A stretch of 64,000 nucleotides of DNA from Pinus tabuliformis (GCA_031772625.1 CM062807.1:1144933007-1144997006), one strand, 5' to 3'. Positions 33,201-45,145 are shown, counted from the first letter of the stretch. Program-made: numbers and translations. Notes: a model not told the origin generated them from the letters alone.

Positions 33201-34661
33201 AAGAGTTCATCTTCATACACCATGCATTTCCTTACATCCATTTTTGGATGCTTGAAGGAGCTAATTCTTCACTGCATATATCATGACATTTTCCACTACA
33301 CAATGATCCTTTTGCGTCATGATTACTTCCTTTTGAATAAAACGCATTCCCTTTCCATGATTACATTGCCTTGTTTTCCTCGCCATGCTGATCCACACTG
33401 CTTGTCCGTGAGTTCTTTCCATTTATAGTCCTACCAAATCTTTTTGTACAAACTCGCGTTAACTGATGTGGGATTCCTTAAGGCCCACCTTTCAACAAGT
33501 CTTGCCCCATCGACATCAGCACCTTATCTGGGAAATAGACTAGAGTTCCTTTTGAGTACCTAGAGGCTTGCATGCCTTAATGGCAAGTTCTCTCACTGAC
33601 GATCATGGGAATACATCAATGTCCCTTGATCTTCAGATCTTGCAAGTGGCTCAACCTCAACACATCCATTCGCACTTCGCAAGATGTACTCGGGTACCTT
33701 GGCACTCATTGACATCAATGGTGAGTTGCCTCGCATTGGTTAATGGCATACATCAATGGCCGGTAATCCAATGATTTCTATTCATGCTCGACATCGACAC
33801 ATTCTTTCGCATGATTAGAATTGTACCAAGAAGTTTAGTAGCAGGTGAAGACTATACACTTTTTCACGACTCCCTCAGCAGTTACAGCAGCATGAATTCT
33901 GATCTATGAGAGTACCACAGTTCCACTTTCAGCATTTATCTTTTCCATGATTTAGCATCAGCAGTTCAGATTCCTTCATTTCCTAGGATCCAGTAACAAC
34001 AACATCAGTCACATTTTCTTGATCCAGCAACAGCAGCAGTTACATTCTTATTGCATAATACATCATTCTTGGGTAAGTAGAGGTATGTTGTTTTCTAATC
34101 TTTAATCATGCAATTCCTTATATGCTAACTTGAATATTTTGGAAAATTCCATCACCATGCTACATTTCCTTTCATGAGCCATGTCAAGTTGCATGAGGAC
34201 ATGCAACCAATTCAGTTGAGGGGGGGAGAACTATATTCACTTCCATGATTCCATTTCTTCACTACACTACATATTCACTTCCATGATTCCATTTCTTCAC
34301 CACTATCACTCCATTTTTTCTCATTTACCGTTCACCAACATTTATTTTCCAATGATACTTTGTTGCACTTTGCTTCATATGGAATATTGGCATGCTTCAT
34401 TAATATTGCAAAAGGGCTTTCTTATGCACATTATGGTTTCCAGTGAGTGTTTACATTATTATTGAAGAAAAGAGAACACAAAATGAAATGAATGTTGTTA
34501 ACACAAGAACCAACATTCTTTGTATTCATGGTTGTCACACAAGAACCAACCATAAGAAAATGTAAGTTGTTACTCATGTCTTTCACATATCCTGGAAACG
34601 TTCATTATTAAAGACATCATCATGTAAAGCCAAAGTGTTTGCATGTGCCATCATGCAACCA
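30204..34661. other. Interior of E, no recognised retroelement domain
   Basis: The interior is AT-rich, with A runs near 30958-30972 and 31178-31194 and a TTTA-type tract at 32497-32520. No Gag, protease, RT or integrase motif is visible. A segment at about 33462-33835 is homologous to the 3' region of X (about 60441-60825). A purine run, GAGGGGGGGAGAAC, lies at 34215-34228, about 430 bp before the apparent right LTR. Two unclassified ORFs (30647-30907 minus and 31497-31910 plus) may be captured host sequence. Confidence 0.6.
31497..31910 (+). CDS. Unrecognised 137-aa ORF with hydrophobic segments
   Basis: An ATG at 31497 opens a frame to 31910. After a basic N-terminal third (KKIRKLRCHAKY) comes an acidic turn. 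Then follow two hydrophobic stretches that could span a membrane, AAFVVLGYMVRGVAVLLVQA and FGVVLFNFEFFTFIW. The tail is hydrophilic. I do not recognise the family. It lies in the non-retroviral core of E, so it could be a captured exon, an env-like relic or chance. No splice context was verified. Confidence 0.25.
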   Translation: MIGWFLQIASALHFFKKIRKLRCHAKYIHIAHYRRKSFEISGDTEDEFSSFYMGFAAFVVLGYMVRGVAVLLVQALSMPIDNVTFGVVLFNFEFFTFIWLTPSPRTPIDFCCQNLHEIAPVSTRDFKMDFFAQTRMN

Positions 34662-35885
34662 TGCATGGGTCTCAAAAAGAACATTCCTTTTTCTTCACTA
34701 TTCCTTACATTTCATCATCCCATTAACCTTTTATCATATCATTTTCATACATACATTTGGGTTTCACCTTCTTATTTTCCATTTTATTCATTTTTGTATT
34801 ACAAGTGAATTTATGATTAAATATTAGAAAATATACATATTTTTATATATATCTCAAGAATATGTGAGTTTTGTGATGTGTAGGAAATATGTGAAGAATT
34901 AATATCTCCTCCACCATATTAAGGAGATAACTATGTAAGCCTATTCCTAAGGAGAAAATCATGGAGAATTTGGTTGGCATATCTTATCCTATTCCTAAGG
35001 AGAAAATCATGGAGGATTTGGTTGGCATATCTTATCCTATTCCTAAGGAGAAAATCATGGAGGATTTGGTTGGCATATCTTATCCAATTCCTAAGGAGAA
35101 GATCATGGAGGATTTGGTTGGCATACCTTATCCAAGATATGTGAGAGATTTATGGAGGATTCAAAGGGATCATATTTTATAATAATGGGAAAGTAGTTAA
35201 AAATGCTTGAGAGATTTGTGGGATCATATTTTGTAATAATGGGAAAGTAGATTAGTGGATGATCATTATGAGTTTGTTGCTCATCCCATTGTATAAATAG
35301 GAGTACAATCTCCTCCATTTGTAATCTGGAAGTTTTTGTAATCTTAGAATTTTGGAATAAAGGATCATACTTCAATTTTGCTTCTACATCTGAGTCTCCG
35401 TTGAAGTGGTGTGCTTGTGGAGTTATGGAGGGCCCCCATGGCCTCACTTGCATGCTTATTTGTTTATAATTTACTTTATGTTTTTGTTTGATTTCAGCTT
35501 TCAAGTTTTATTAAATGTTCTAATATTGGAAGGATCTTATTTGAAGGTGTTCTTGTAAGAGAACCGTAAGATCTCATACAATTATTAGATCTAGGTTTAT
35601 TTCATTTCAGCTTTTAAGTTCTAATTAGATGATCTAATTTTGGAAGAGATCTTGTAGAATATGTTCTTGTAAGAGAATCATAGATCTCAAACAATTGTTA
35701 GATCTAGGCTTGATTAGTTATTGAAAGAGATCTTAATGAATATGTTCCTGTAAGGGGACTTTAAGATCTTGGACAAATTAGGAATCTTTCTAGATCTATA
35801 TATTTTAGATAAGAACTTCTAAGTTTACCTTCCCAGGTTGACATTAAATTAAAGTCTAATTTGCATCCGCATTTTAGACCACACA
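34662..35885 (+). repeat. 3' LTR of E
   Basis: It matches the left LTR from about 34690 onward with very few changes and repeats the 48-bp array (34943-35134), the TATA box (35292-35300) and AATAAA (35356-35361). The first about 30 bp differ from the left LTR (TGCATGGGTCTC against TGTTGGGACTC), and no polypurine tract abuts it, so the 5' boundary is uncertain. Confidence 0.75.
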
Positions 35886-35890
35886 GTGTT

Positions 35891-36482
35891 CCTCCTGATC
35901 TCCTCCTGCATCAAATCCGACCATAGTTGTTCCCGATCTGGTGGCTTCTCCCAAACATTGAGAGAGTCCTGATAACTATGCCAACTCTTTGGGAGTCCTA
36001 TAAGAGTAAGACTCACCATATCATCCTTGGTAACCGTGGTTCCAACACTTCCAAGTTCATAACGACATTGAGTGAACTTGGTCAAGTATTTTGGAATAGT
36101 CTCGTCTCTTCCATTTTGATTTTTCAAAGTTTGCATTTTGATTTTTCGAAGTTTTTCCTTCAGTGCCAAATTTATTTGGTCACTGTTGTTCTGATACAAG
36201 TCCATCAATGCTTTCCACATAACATACGAAGTTTCCTTGCCATGGAGACTTGAGACAATGTGGTCTCAAACTCCCTCAAGGATTATCCCCCTTGCCTTCG
36301 CCACACACTTCTTTCATTCGGCCAAATTTTGTGCATCTGATGCTGCTGGCTTAGGAATTTCATGATCAACGAATTCCTTCAAGCCATTATCCTCTAGCAC
36401 AACCTCCATTCTATCCCTCTAGGCTATAAAATTTGAGCTTCCTTCCAAGGCATACTCAAGCCGCAAATCGTAGAACGCCATC
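35891..36482 (-). pseudogene. Gag of copia element B
   Basis: The minus-strand frame begins at ATG 36482 (MAFYDLRLEYALEGSSN), with stops near 36420 and 36310. It continues as INLALKEKLRKIKM, YLTKFTQCRYELGS and LIGLPKSWHSYQDS, ending where E is inserted. It aligns along its length with the gag of element C. The primer site TGGTATTGGAGCTG lies at about 36570-36583, next to the LTR. Confidence 0.8.
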
Positions 36483-36584
36483 TGCCAATCCTGAAGTATG
36501 TATTGCAAATTCGAATTTTACCTATAACCCAAAACTCAAAACTTTGAAATCTCCTCTAGTATATTATTCTCAGCTCCAATACCA

Positions 36585-37472
36585 TGTAGATTTTCCTATA
36601 GATTTACAAGCTCATGCAATTTACTAAAGCACAGGACAAGAATCTACTTCTGCTTTCAACCAACGGAAGCCAATAGATCGATGAAAACAATATGAATAAG
36701 AAGAATATAAATCAATGGCACATAACATAAGATGTATATGGGGAAATCCACTACTCAAAACCCCGCTATCTATATTGCATATATCAGAAATATGAGTGAT
36801 GATACAAAGCTTGTTCTCACTAGAACAATTACACACAAGTATGCTCAACTCTCTTAGCTCACAAGAAAACTCTTGGCCAACACTTAGCCAATTATGTAGC
36901 TCTCCAATCCCCTATTTCCTTGTGCAATTACTATGGCTGAATAGCCCATATTAATGGGAATCCAGTGCTTCCAAAACTACGCAATCTAAACTAGGTTCAG
37001 TTCCTGATTGCATTCATGATCTATACAACTTAGTAAATCATACAACTTATAGTACATTGTCCTTGCACTCTAGTCCCAATTGGGTCTTTCTTTGAACTGA
37101 CATGCATGAGTTTCTCATCAAGAAATATTTAGTTAACTGGAGTAGCACTAGTGGATGCATTAGTGTGCACCAACTAACTGTTAGTCCTCTATTAGTTCCA
37201 AAAAAAAAATCGAACTAATTTAACTTAACCTAGCTCAGTAAACAGAGTGATCTAATTTCTGACTCCATTTAAACTCAAAATGGACCCCTAAAACTTAGGG
37301 AGAACATACACATGACTACATAAAGACTTCCAACTCTAAATTCCTATGCTAATTAAGTTAATTGAACTTAATTAGCTATTTACAAGTTTCTATGAGAATA
37401 GAATTCGATTTTAATTCTCAGTTTAATTTAAGGAAAAATTAAACTGGAATTTCTTGTTGCAATTTCTCAACA
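36585..37472 (-). repeat. 5' LTR of copia element B
   Basis: It starts TGTAGATTTTCC and ends TTTCTCAACA, and matches 26238-27120. It is followed by ACAAG and then the resumed X coding sequence. Confidence 0.85.
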
Positions 37473-37870
37473 ACAAGAAGAAGCAAAATAAGCAAGGGGG
37501 GAACCAAACAACCATTTCTACAGATGCAATTGATGTAGAAAAATCTTCCAATCAGCCCCAAAAAGTGAAATTCCCTTGCATGTTATGAAAGGGTGACCAC
37601 CTTCTTAGAAATTGTCCTGGTATTCCCAAAGTCTTAGAAGTTTCGTCCACATGTTCACATCAACCTTTGTCATCAACCTCTAGAGTTCATGCTGGTGATA
37701 GACCCTCAACTAGTATATGAAGCTCATGGGAAAAAGGGAAAAGTCAAATTTCCCTGTAATTTGTGTGAAGGTAATCATCCCATTCACGTTTGTCCTCTTA
37801 TGGATGAAGCTTTCAAAGAGTTGGAAAAAAGCAATGCTTCCCAGCCTTATCTTTTGGCTAGTTATTGAAA
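37473..37870 (+). pseudogene. X nucleocapsid with two zinc knuckles
   Basis: The X frame resumes with a lysine-rich stretch, then a knuckle with VKFPCML and GDHLLRNC, where one Cys is replaced by a stop, and a second, better knuckle CNLCEGNHPIHVC preceded by GKVKFP. Tandem knuckles would bind element RNA. In-frame stops occur near 37588, 37720 and 37867. Confidence 0.7.
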
Positions 37871-37976
37871 GCTTTCCCTTGATCCTCCGCTAGTTGATCT
37901 AATGATTGATCAAAAGTCGTCTTTGGTCAACCTGATCTTTAAAAGTGAGTATTGAGAGTCCATTCTTGACCAACCA

Positions 37977-38657
37977 TTGGTTGAGAAAATGGTAGACTTG
38001 ACTCCACCTTCAGTTAACCATACCTTTCAGGTAGAGAGTGAACCTCATACCTCTCAGGTTCTTCTGGTGTCTTCAGTTTTGAATGAACTGGAGGGAAATC
38101 CTCTTGTTCCCCAGACGCATGAGAGCAGATCTCCTGTTCCCATAGCGCAAGAGGGCAACTCTCACATTCCTACAAGACCCCCTCCGAGTAGTTTAGTCAC
38201 TTCTTTTGATTGGAGTCGATTGGCAGGATATCGCCTTCTGTCTTATGTGCCTTTCCAAATTACTGTACAGGTTTCTGATATGGTCGCACTGAGCACAGTC
38301 ATAGACAAGGGTGCATCTGTTAGTATTTTGTCCTCAATTGCTTGACAAGCTTTAGGTTCTCTGCAACTTTTCCCCGTCACCCAAAATATGTTAGCTTTTA
38401 ACAGAGGAACCAGTCAATTGTTAGGGATCCTTCTTAAGTTTCCTATTACTTTGGGACAAAAGATTGTCTATATAGATGTGATGGTTGTCCAATTCCTATT
38501 GGATCTTAATATACTCCTTGGTCGTGACTACATTTATGTCATGAGAGCTCTTGTTTCTTCCCTCTTTCGAGTGGTGTGTTTCCCTCATGAAGGAATCATT
38601 GCGATCATTGATCAACTTACATTAATTAGACCTGAATCAACTCCAAATCAACCATAA
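37977..38657 (+). pseudogene. Retroviral-type aspartic protease of X
   Basis: The sequence carries the active-site segment IDKGASVSILSSIA, in which the D is kept but the T/S of D-T/S-G is replaced by K. A stop at 38343 follows, then the flap and C-terminal part GILLKFPITLGQKIVYIDVM and LDLNILLGRDYIYVM. The LLGRD motif is characteristic of Ty3 proteases. With the altered catalytic triad and stop, this copy should be inactive. No RT follows. Confidence 0.75.
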
Positions 38658-39018
38658 TCCATAAATGTTTCTTATGTGCAAGTGGTATCACCCCAGCCAC
38701 AAGTTAATTACGTGGCTCCCTGTTCCATGCTCACATCTACTGATGATCTAGTAGGTGATGTAGTACGCCATGTACTAGGGGCATTGGAGCCTGATTTTTC
38801 CATTGGATCCCTGGACATGTATTCCTTCCAGAGCGTTGTTCTCCCATATGATGAGAACCTCTTGGAATTCATGGCCTCTTTTGGTCTGTGATTAAAGGTG
38901 TTGGAGCAGAGTTTCTTGTCTTGTGTCAAGATCATCAAAAAATCAAACACGAACCATGAGGATAGTTATTTTACTATGCAAACCTCATTAAAAAATGAAA
39001 TAGGTTCCCATGAGGATA
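38658..39018 (+). pseudogene. Post-protease segment of X up to the F insertion
   Basis: Weakly conserved acidic coding (LVGDVVRHVLGALEPDFS, LLEFMASFG) stops at 38889. A unit coding for SLKNE follows, and F begins at 39019. The same SLKNE unit recurs just right of F at about 58880, so F landed between repeat units of the X 3' region. Confidence 0.5.
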
Positions 39019-39640
39019 TGATCCAGGTGGATGTTGGTGGCCACCCACCTATCCCACTTGGAACCCCACAACTGTCTCTTTCAGTTTTTCAATTTCCTTA
39101 ATTGTAGCAAAATTTACTATTTTTGGCAAGTTTCTCAGGTTGTGAACTTCTAGAGCCGTTTTGAGGCCCTAAATGACATTTTTTGGGAAAACCGGGAGCA
39201 ACATGATTCATGGACTGATGTTGCTCTTCCCAAAGTTGTAGTCCTTGGATAGATCTTTCTAACGAGTTGTGGTGCGCGTCAAACGAATATCGTATGACAA
39301 AGTTACGACCCCGGGAGGTTGATGTACCAATTTACTTGAAACGGGGCCCACAGTTTGCTGTTTCATCTCTTAGGGTTAGGTTTTTGGATGTTTAGGGTTT
39401 TCCATTGTTTCTCAACAATAAATAAGCCTTTGAGCCTCATTGTAACAGAGTTTAGAGGCATGTAGCCACCACATCTCTTCTCAGAGATAAGCTACCATCA
39501 CCCTAGCTGGTTTATTTCCATTTCTGTTTGTAAGCCTATTTCAATATTTTACATTAATGAAATGAAGTATTATTTCCACTGCATCTCTGTATTTATGGTT
39601 ATATCTATAATCTGTTGTGTTCCTGTTTAAATTCAGATTA
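39019..39640 (+). repeat. 5' LTR of F
   Basis: The left LTR starts TGATCCAGG and ends TCAGATTA. A TATA-like ATAAATAAG lies near 39418. Confidence 0.9.
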
Positions 39641-39641
39641 G

Positions 39642-39660
39642 TGGTATCAGAGTGATCTGC
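39642..39660 (+). other. Primer-binding site of F
   Basis: TGGTATCAGAGTGATCTGC contains the initiator tRNA-Met complement and starts two bases after the LTR. Confidence 0.9.
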
Positions 39661-39771
39661 TCTTTCTTTGTTTTTCTTTGAATGTCCCCATCGACGTCGG
39701 GATATAAGGATTTAGGGCTCGATCTGGTTGAACCTTTGCAAGATCAGCCTCGAAAATTCTGACAGCCTCCC

Positions 39772-40692
39772 ATGGCAGATGAAAAGAAAGACGAGGGGCA
39801 GGAGATCCTATTAAAATCTTGCTCGAAGGAGCCCTCGAGAGGCAAAGGAACGCGATGATGGATAGCTTTGCCCAAATCCTTCAGCGGCTACCCAAAGGTG
39901 ACATAACAGCTTCCAACAGCTACTCTGGAAATGCCACACCCTTTAAGGTACAAGTTAATTTTGAAATACCCATATCCGAGGGTCAGATAGACACAAATGC
40001 CATAGATAAATGGTTAAATATGCTAGATGGGTATTTTTCTGTTCATGATTTTTCTAGTCGGGAAAACATGATTTTCGCTCTTCTCAAAGCAGCCCCCCAC
40101 AACAAGGACTAGTGGGAAACCTACTGCGAGCAGAAGGATGAAAGTATGGGCTCATTGTTTTCAGCCGCACCCACTTGGAATTCATTCTGGGATGCCATCA
40201 AGGAGCAGTACTACCCTGTCAAAAGCTATGAGGAAAAATACATAAAGGGACCAAGATGTGTCGGAGTTCACAAACATTTTTCATACCCTTCACACACAGT
40301 TGGGTATCAAAGATTATGAGCTTCATTTGGTACTCAAATACTGTGGTTGCCTACACAGATACATCTAGGATGAGATGGAGTTCCTGCACATATCCTCGCT
40401 TGGCACGGCGTACCGATACGCTATCAAAATCGAGCAAAAGTTTAAACAGAAGAAGCGAGACTTTGGACCTGCAAATCCGAAGTAAGGGAAAGGCTTCCCC
40501 AGATCGCAGAACCAAGGACAAAGCCAAGATGGGGCAACCCAAGACAACCTATCGAAGCTAAAAGAAGAGAACAGCACCACAAAGTCGAAGAAGGACACAG
40601 GAAAGTGGTGTGAGTTCCATAAGAGCCCCACACACAACACAAGTGAGTGTCGAACCAAGCAGTCGATGGTGGCCGAGTTGAAGGCTTCATAA
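39772..40692 (+). pseudogene. Ty3 gag of F with zinc finger
   Basis: An ATG at 39772 opens a short frame. After a frameshift near 39810, the capsid reads LERQRNAMMDSFAQIL, VQVNFEIPISEGQIDTNAID and KWLNMLDGYFSVHDFSSREN. It continues past a TAG at 40110 with FWDAIKEQYYPVKSYEEKY. Another shift leads to the C-terminal KWCEFHKSPTHNTSECRTKQ zinc finger. This Gag type belongs to Ty3 elements using initiator tRNA-Met. Several lesions make it non-functional. Confidence 0.8.
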
Positions 40693-40761
40693 TTAGATGC
40701 ATTTTCTGACCCTGAGTTAGAACTCAACAAGGGGAATGGAAAAGGGAAGCAGATCATTGAC

Positions 40762-41129
40762 ATGGAGCCTAGCGCCATTGTTGCCCCCGCCAAGTTCCGG
40801 AAGAATGAGCCCGAATATCCAAAGGAGGGGGAGCGTCTTTTCCACTCACAGATGTGGGTGAAGGGTTCGTCGCTGCAATTCATTATTAAGAGCCAAAAGA
40901 ACCTCATTTCAAAAGAGGTCATGAAACGGATGGGATTACCAACCATACCACACTCGCAACCGTACAACATCGGGTGGCTTCACCAAGGACGAGATCTCCG
41001 AGTCCACCAGCAATGTCGCCTTCCCTACAACATCAAGCCCTTCACAGATGAGGTATTGTGTGATGTTGCACCTCTTGATGTTGGTGATGTACTATTAGGC
41101 CAACCATACTTGTGGAGGCGAATGCTATG
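40762..41129 (+). pseudogene. Protease of F, split by G
   Basis: This segment has FIIKSQKNLISKEVMKRMGL, where the D-G-S of the usual DNGSQKNL motif is lost, and ends with APLDVGDVLLGQPYLWRR. The expected continuation (YESR...VIIYLGN) is found at 57627, on the far side of G, which proves that G inserted here. Confidence 0.8.
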
Positions 41130-41796
41130 TGTTGTCCCTTAGGAAACCAATTTCTTGGTTGTGGAGAAATTGTGCCTAAGACATTAATGATTTATTATGT
41201 TTGTCACTTATATCTCTGTTGAATCTCTATTTGAAGAATCTGAAAGACTTGACCTTAAATCCCCAATATTTAGATGACTGAAAAAGTCTCAAAATGCCAT
41301 GTGATGCTGAATATGAATGTGATGTGAAGAATATGTAAAGAAATTAAAGACAATATGATGTGTTTAACTAGAACTATTCTCTGTAATTTAGAGGAAACAT
41401 ATAGAAAGAGGTTTAAAATATGGGAGCGCCCTTTAAAGGATTTAACTTCATTTACATAAGTAAATAAAGACCTGCAACTTCATTACCATATTTAAAGAGA
41501 TTAATGACAAAATGACACATAGTGGAGAAATAACAAAATCATACCCAACATGTATGGAAACTCCTCATTCTTTCATTAATCATCAGTTTATCAAGTACAA
41601 AATAGTATAGCCTTTCACTCTACGAAATTCCAACCCTTTTTTCATAGTTTTTCATCTTTTTATACATTCATGGGACAGTTAGTAACTGTCAAAATTGTCA
41701 AGCTGCTTATCTAACTATCTAAAAGTAAAAGTCATTTTAAAGTGTTACATTAGAGGGTAAAAGACACCTCTTTCCCAGAAAATAAGATAACAGAAA

Positions 41797-44700
41797 TTAA
41801 ACTATGATTGGTGATTGTTGATCATTGTTTGAATCTGAGACTTTGGCGGGTTGATCTGCTGGTGTACCCTTTGCCTGTTCTATCATCCATTCCTTGCACT
41901 TTCTCCACAGTGGCACAGTTGATTTAGGTTCTTCTTCTAGTTTATCAAGTGTTATCCTACATGATGTAATCCTACTTTAAGTAGGCTTATCTGTAAACAA
42001 AGTTTGCACCGTTCGCAGAAGTTTAAAATCTTTATGGAGATAGTTTACAATAGTGGCTCCCTTCAACACTGTTGTCTTTTCATGAGTTTTTTCAATATTT
42101 CTCTTTGTTTCAACCAACAAAGTTTCATATATTTTCCATGGCAGCAAATTTCCCTGTAGATCCCAACAAGAGGGAAGCCCAACCCTCACTCTTTCATCAA
42201 ACAGTATGCTAAACTTAGAGACAGCTTCCTTTATCTCTTTTAAGTTCTTTTCAGCAGTATTCCTGTAGATATTTCTAACAATCATTTTGTTGAAATCAAT
42301 TGCACATAGTGTCCTATCTGGAAGGTCATGCTCTTTGAGCTCTGAAGCAGACTTGGAATTGATCAAATCTATCATTCTTTTGGAAAATTTTGATCTATCT
42401 AGGTCCTTTTGCTTGTCCTTCATAACTTCACCTTCCATATCTCTGACCAATGCTTTTTCATCAAACATAATGACAATGAACTCCCAGATGTTCCTGATAA
42501 TCTCAATGATTTCAACCCATAAAATCTCCCTGGCTTGAATTAAGGACATATTACCCTTCAGTTTTTCTTTCAGTCTTTTCACCTCTTCCTCAATCCTTAA
42601 TAGATCTTCCTGGTACTTCTTGGCATTCTCCTTTTCTATCCTTGCTTCGTATTCACTCAAATTTAACAATTTGCAGGCCGCTTCCAACTGCCTTTGTACT
42701 TTCTTGGTATCATGTTCGGCCATTTTCAATTATGTTGCCAACTGCAATACCTGTGTTGCTGGATCTTCTACATTTGTTGGCATGACTATTGTACAAACAT
42801 GAGAACTCACTTATTGTTGCAGTTTATCCAAAGATTCTTTAAGTAAAGAAACTTCTTCATTTTTTTGCAATACGTCCTAAGCTTCTCTTTTTCATTTTCT
42901 ACTTTAGTTATCCCTACAGCAATGGGATGTTCCTCTGTAGGCAGAAGTAACTTTTTCTTCAAAACTCCAATCTCTGCTTTGGCATATTTAAACAGTTCTT
43001 GTACTGCAGTTTGATCATCAGGGTTGATACCTATTTTGACAATAATGTTCTTCAATTATTTTTACCTAGGCAATCAGAGCCCTAGAATTGGCTTTTTCCA
43101 ATTTCAGATGCTGAATTACCTTGTTCAACATTTTCTCTGCTTTAACAGCAACTGCATTAGTTTTGTGTAAATCATTAATAATCAACTGCCTAGTTTTCAT
43201 ATGCAAGTTGATCTTGTCAAGCATGGGAAGCTTGTGAGTATCATCAGTCAAATTAACAGTTTTGAAACTGCTGACAGATCCAACAGACATCTCAGTAGGA
43301 TGAGAGAAAGAAATTTTAAATTGACTTCTCTCCAAGTCCATAGCAGATAATTTTGTTTTTTCAGGAACAATTTGAGACTCAGCTTGAGCCTCCATATTTA
43401 CTTGCATCTTTTTATTTCTTTCAGCAATTTGAGCAAACATATTTTGAATTAAAGGAACTTGATCATGAGCAGGCTCTCTAGAAGATGGAGAGGTTGGTGT
43501 GCCCTCTGTTTCTCCTAATTGAATTATTAGGCCAAGTTGAACTGCAGTCACTACATTTGAAAGTTTAGCTCTTTTGGTTGCTTCTACTTCTTCTTCATCC
43601 AGGTCAATAACATTTTCTCTAGCCCTCTTGGCACCCTTTTTTGAAATTCCAGGAGTTTCAATCTCTACCCCCTAGGTGACCTGTAAACCTTCATTTGCCA
43701 TCTTCTCTATTTTTGGTCTACTCTCATGTACAAATGTTGAAAATCCATTCTCCATCCTCCTCTTGGAAATAACCTGGTGAGGGTCATAGGCCCACTCAAC
43801 CACCTGTAAAAGACACATGTCATTTAGTAGCCTCTCAACCTCTTGAATAGCTTGTCTAGTGTTCACAATGAAAGGACCTACTACTCTGGGAAACTTAAAC
43901 AAATAATTTTTTTTCATGGGAACAAAATGGACTTGATCCACATTCAAACCCTGTCTGATAAATTCCAGGGCAAAGAGCCTCATTGGCACAAATTTGGGCA
44001 ATCTATATGGTTTAATTGAGGCTCCATAAAGCCTAATCTCTGCATGATCCTCAAAAACATACCAATCACCACACCTCACATCTTTACTCAACTGAAGGAA
44101 TTTCTGAGCTTTGGGAAGAAAAGCTGGAGGTAAGTTTCCATTCAAGATCTTGTAAACCACCAGAAGAAATAAAGAGGTGAACTCAAACAATCCACTATTC
44201 CCTGGATCACCTCTGACCAATTCTATCCAAAATAACGTTGATTGTTTTCTCTTGTTCGGATCAACAACATTTAATTCCAACCTTGAGAAGTGCTCAACGT
44301 TGTGGTATAAAAACAGATAAGTAATGACTGAAGGAAACTTAAAAGATCCAGTAAGAGGTAGAGTCATGAACTGAGTATTGATGACATTTACCCAAAAAGA
44401 TGGAATATCTAGCACTACCTCTGGCTTCATCATTAAGGAGAAGAATCCCAGCACCACTTTATCAACCTGTCTGGAATCTTCTTTCCCTAAAATCTTTGAA
44501 ATTACTTGCAAGACTAGTCTTATATCAACTGCGAAAATATCTAAAGAGAACAGATTATCATCTAGAGAGAATTGTCCTGACTTAGGAGCTAAGAATGAGG
44601 TGACATGAGACAATTCTTGGGGTGACAAGCTATCATAATGGGAGACCAGAGATTCCTCAGTAAAGGTGGTGTATGTTCTAGACACAAGGTAATTCAGTGC

Positions 44701-45009
44701 TTGGTGAATTAACTGAGTGGTTACTTAGAAAACATTTTCTCCAGAATGATTCATTACGAAGCACTTCTCAGGGTACATGGCTGAGGCTATCCATTGGATG
44801 AATTTAGGAAACAAGTGCGTCTTAGGGATGAAGGTTGCTAAAACCCCTGACCTAACCATTGCCATGGATATAGGGGACTTTTTCTGGTTCAGAATGACTT
44901 CTTGATATAATGGTAGATGCATGATTGTACAGAGGGTATCAGAAATATCGTGTTCGACATCCATTAATGGAGCATGAATGATTGAGGAAGAACTTACTTT
45001 CTTGGCCAT
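41797..45009 (-). pseudogene. LTR-encoded ORF of G, left copy (about 1,070 codons)
   Basis: I do not recognise this protein family. From ATG 45009 to TAA 41797 one can follow a single protein despite a few stops (about 44726, 43670) and frameshifts (about 43060, 42810). About 440 residues look globular (LSPQELSHVTSFLAPKSG, VRCGDWYVFEDHAEIRLYG). A basic, NLS-like KKGAKRAREN with an acidic run follows. After that come about 500 residues of heptad-rich coiled coil (LRTEEEVK-like phrases, KEKLKGNMSLIQ) and a C-terminal domain (ELKEHDLPDRTLCAIDFNKM, GLPSCWDLQGNLLPW). It reads in the same direction as gag-pol. The right LTR preserves the missing codons at each lesion checked, so the founder had one long ORF. 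Confidence 0.75.
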
Positions 45010-45145
45010 GGTGTTTGGTGAGTGATAGTTGCTGACTCGGAATACAGATGTTGAAGACAATTGCTGACTCGGAATACTGAATTAGAAAGGAAGCTGCTCC
45101 GTTTTACAAACAAATGATTAATACAGCGTTCTCTTTTACACTTTG

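Larger units (their letters stand above)
28950..35885 (+). mobile_element. LTR element E, nested in copia element B
   Basis: LTR copies at 28950-30182 and about 34662-35885 are flanked by a perfect GTGTT TSD (28945-28949 and 35886-35890). A TGGTGCCATTGCCGGGGA primer site follows the left LTR. The sampled LTR stretches are about 97-98% identical by eye, making E the youngest full insertion here. The interior has no gag or pol I can recognise, so E is a LARD-like non-autonomous element of the Athila/Tat primer type. Confidence 0.85.
26238..37472 (-). mobile_element. Ty1/copia element B, minus strand, RT missing
   Basis: LTRs of 883 bp (26238-27120) and 888 bp (36585-37472) start TGTAGATTTTCC and end TTTCTCAACA. 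Flanks are AGAAG and ACAAG, an imperfect 5-bp TSD inside the X coding frame. Between the LTRs, in element order, are primer site, gag, zinc knuckle, protease, pre-integrase and integrase. There is no reverse transcriptase or RNase H before the polypurine tract. Element E (28950-35885) splits gag from the knuckle. It is closely related to element C, and its sampled LTR identity is about 93% by eye. Confidence 0.88.

Noticed and set aside
34283-34465. Short plus-strand ORF before the right LTR of E
   Set aside because: It is built on C/T-rich duplicated sequence (ACTTCCATGATTCC twice) with no conserved counterpart.
44378-44608. Plus-strand ORFs inside the G LTR (also 55171-55401 and 47683-48015)
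   Set aside because: They are antisense shadows of the long LTR ORF and the RT, which have recognisable or consistent protein sequence on the minus strand.
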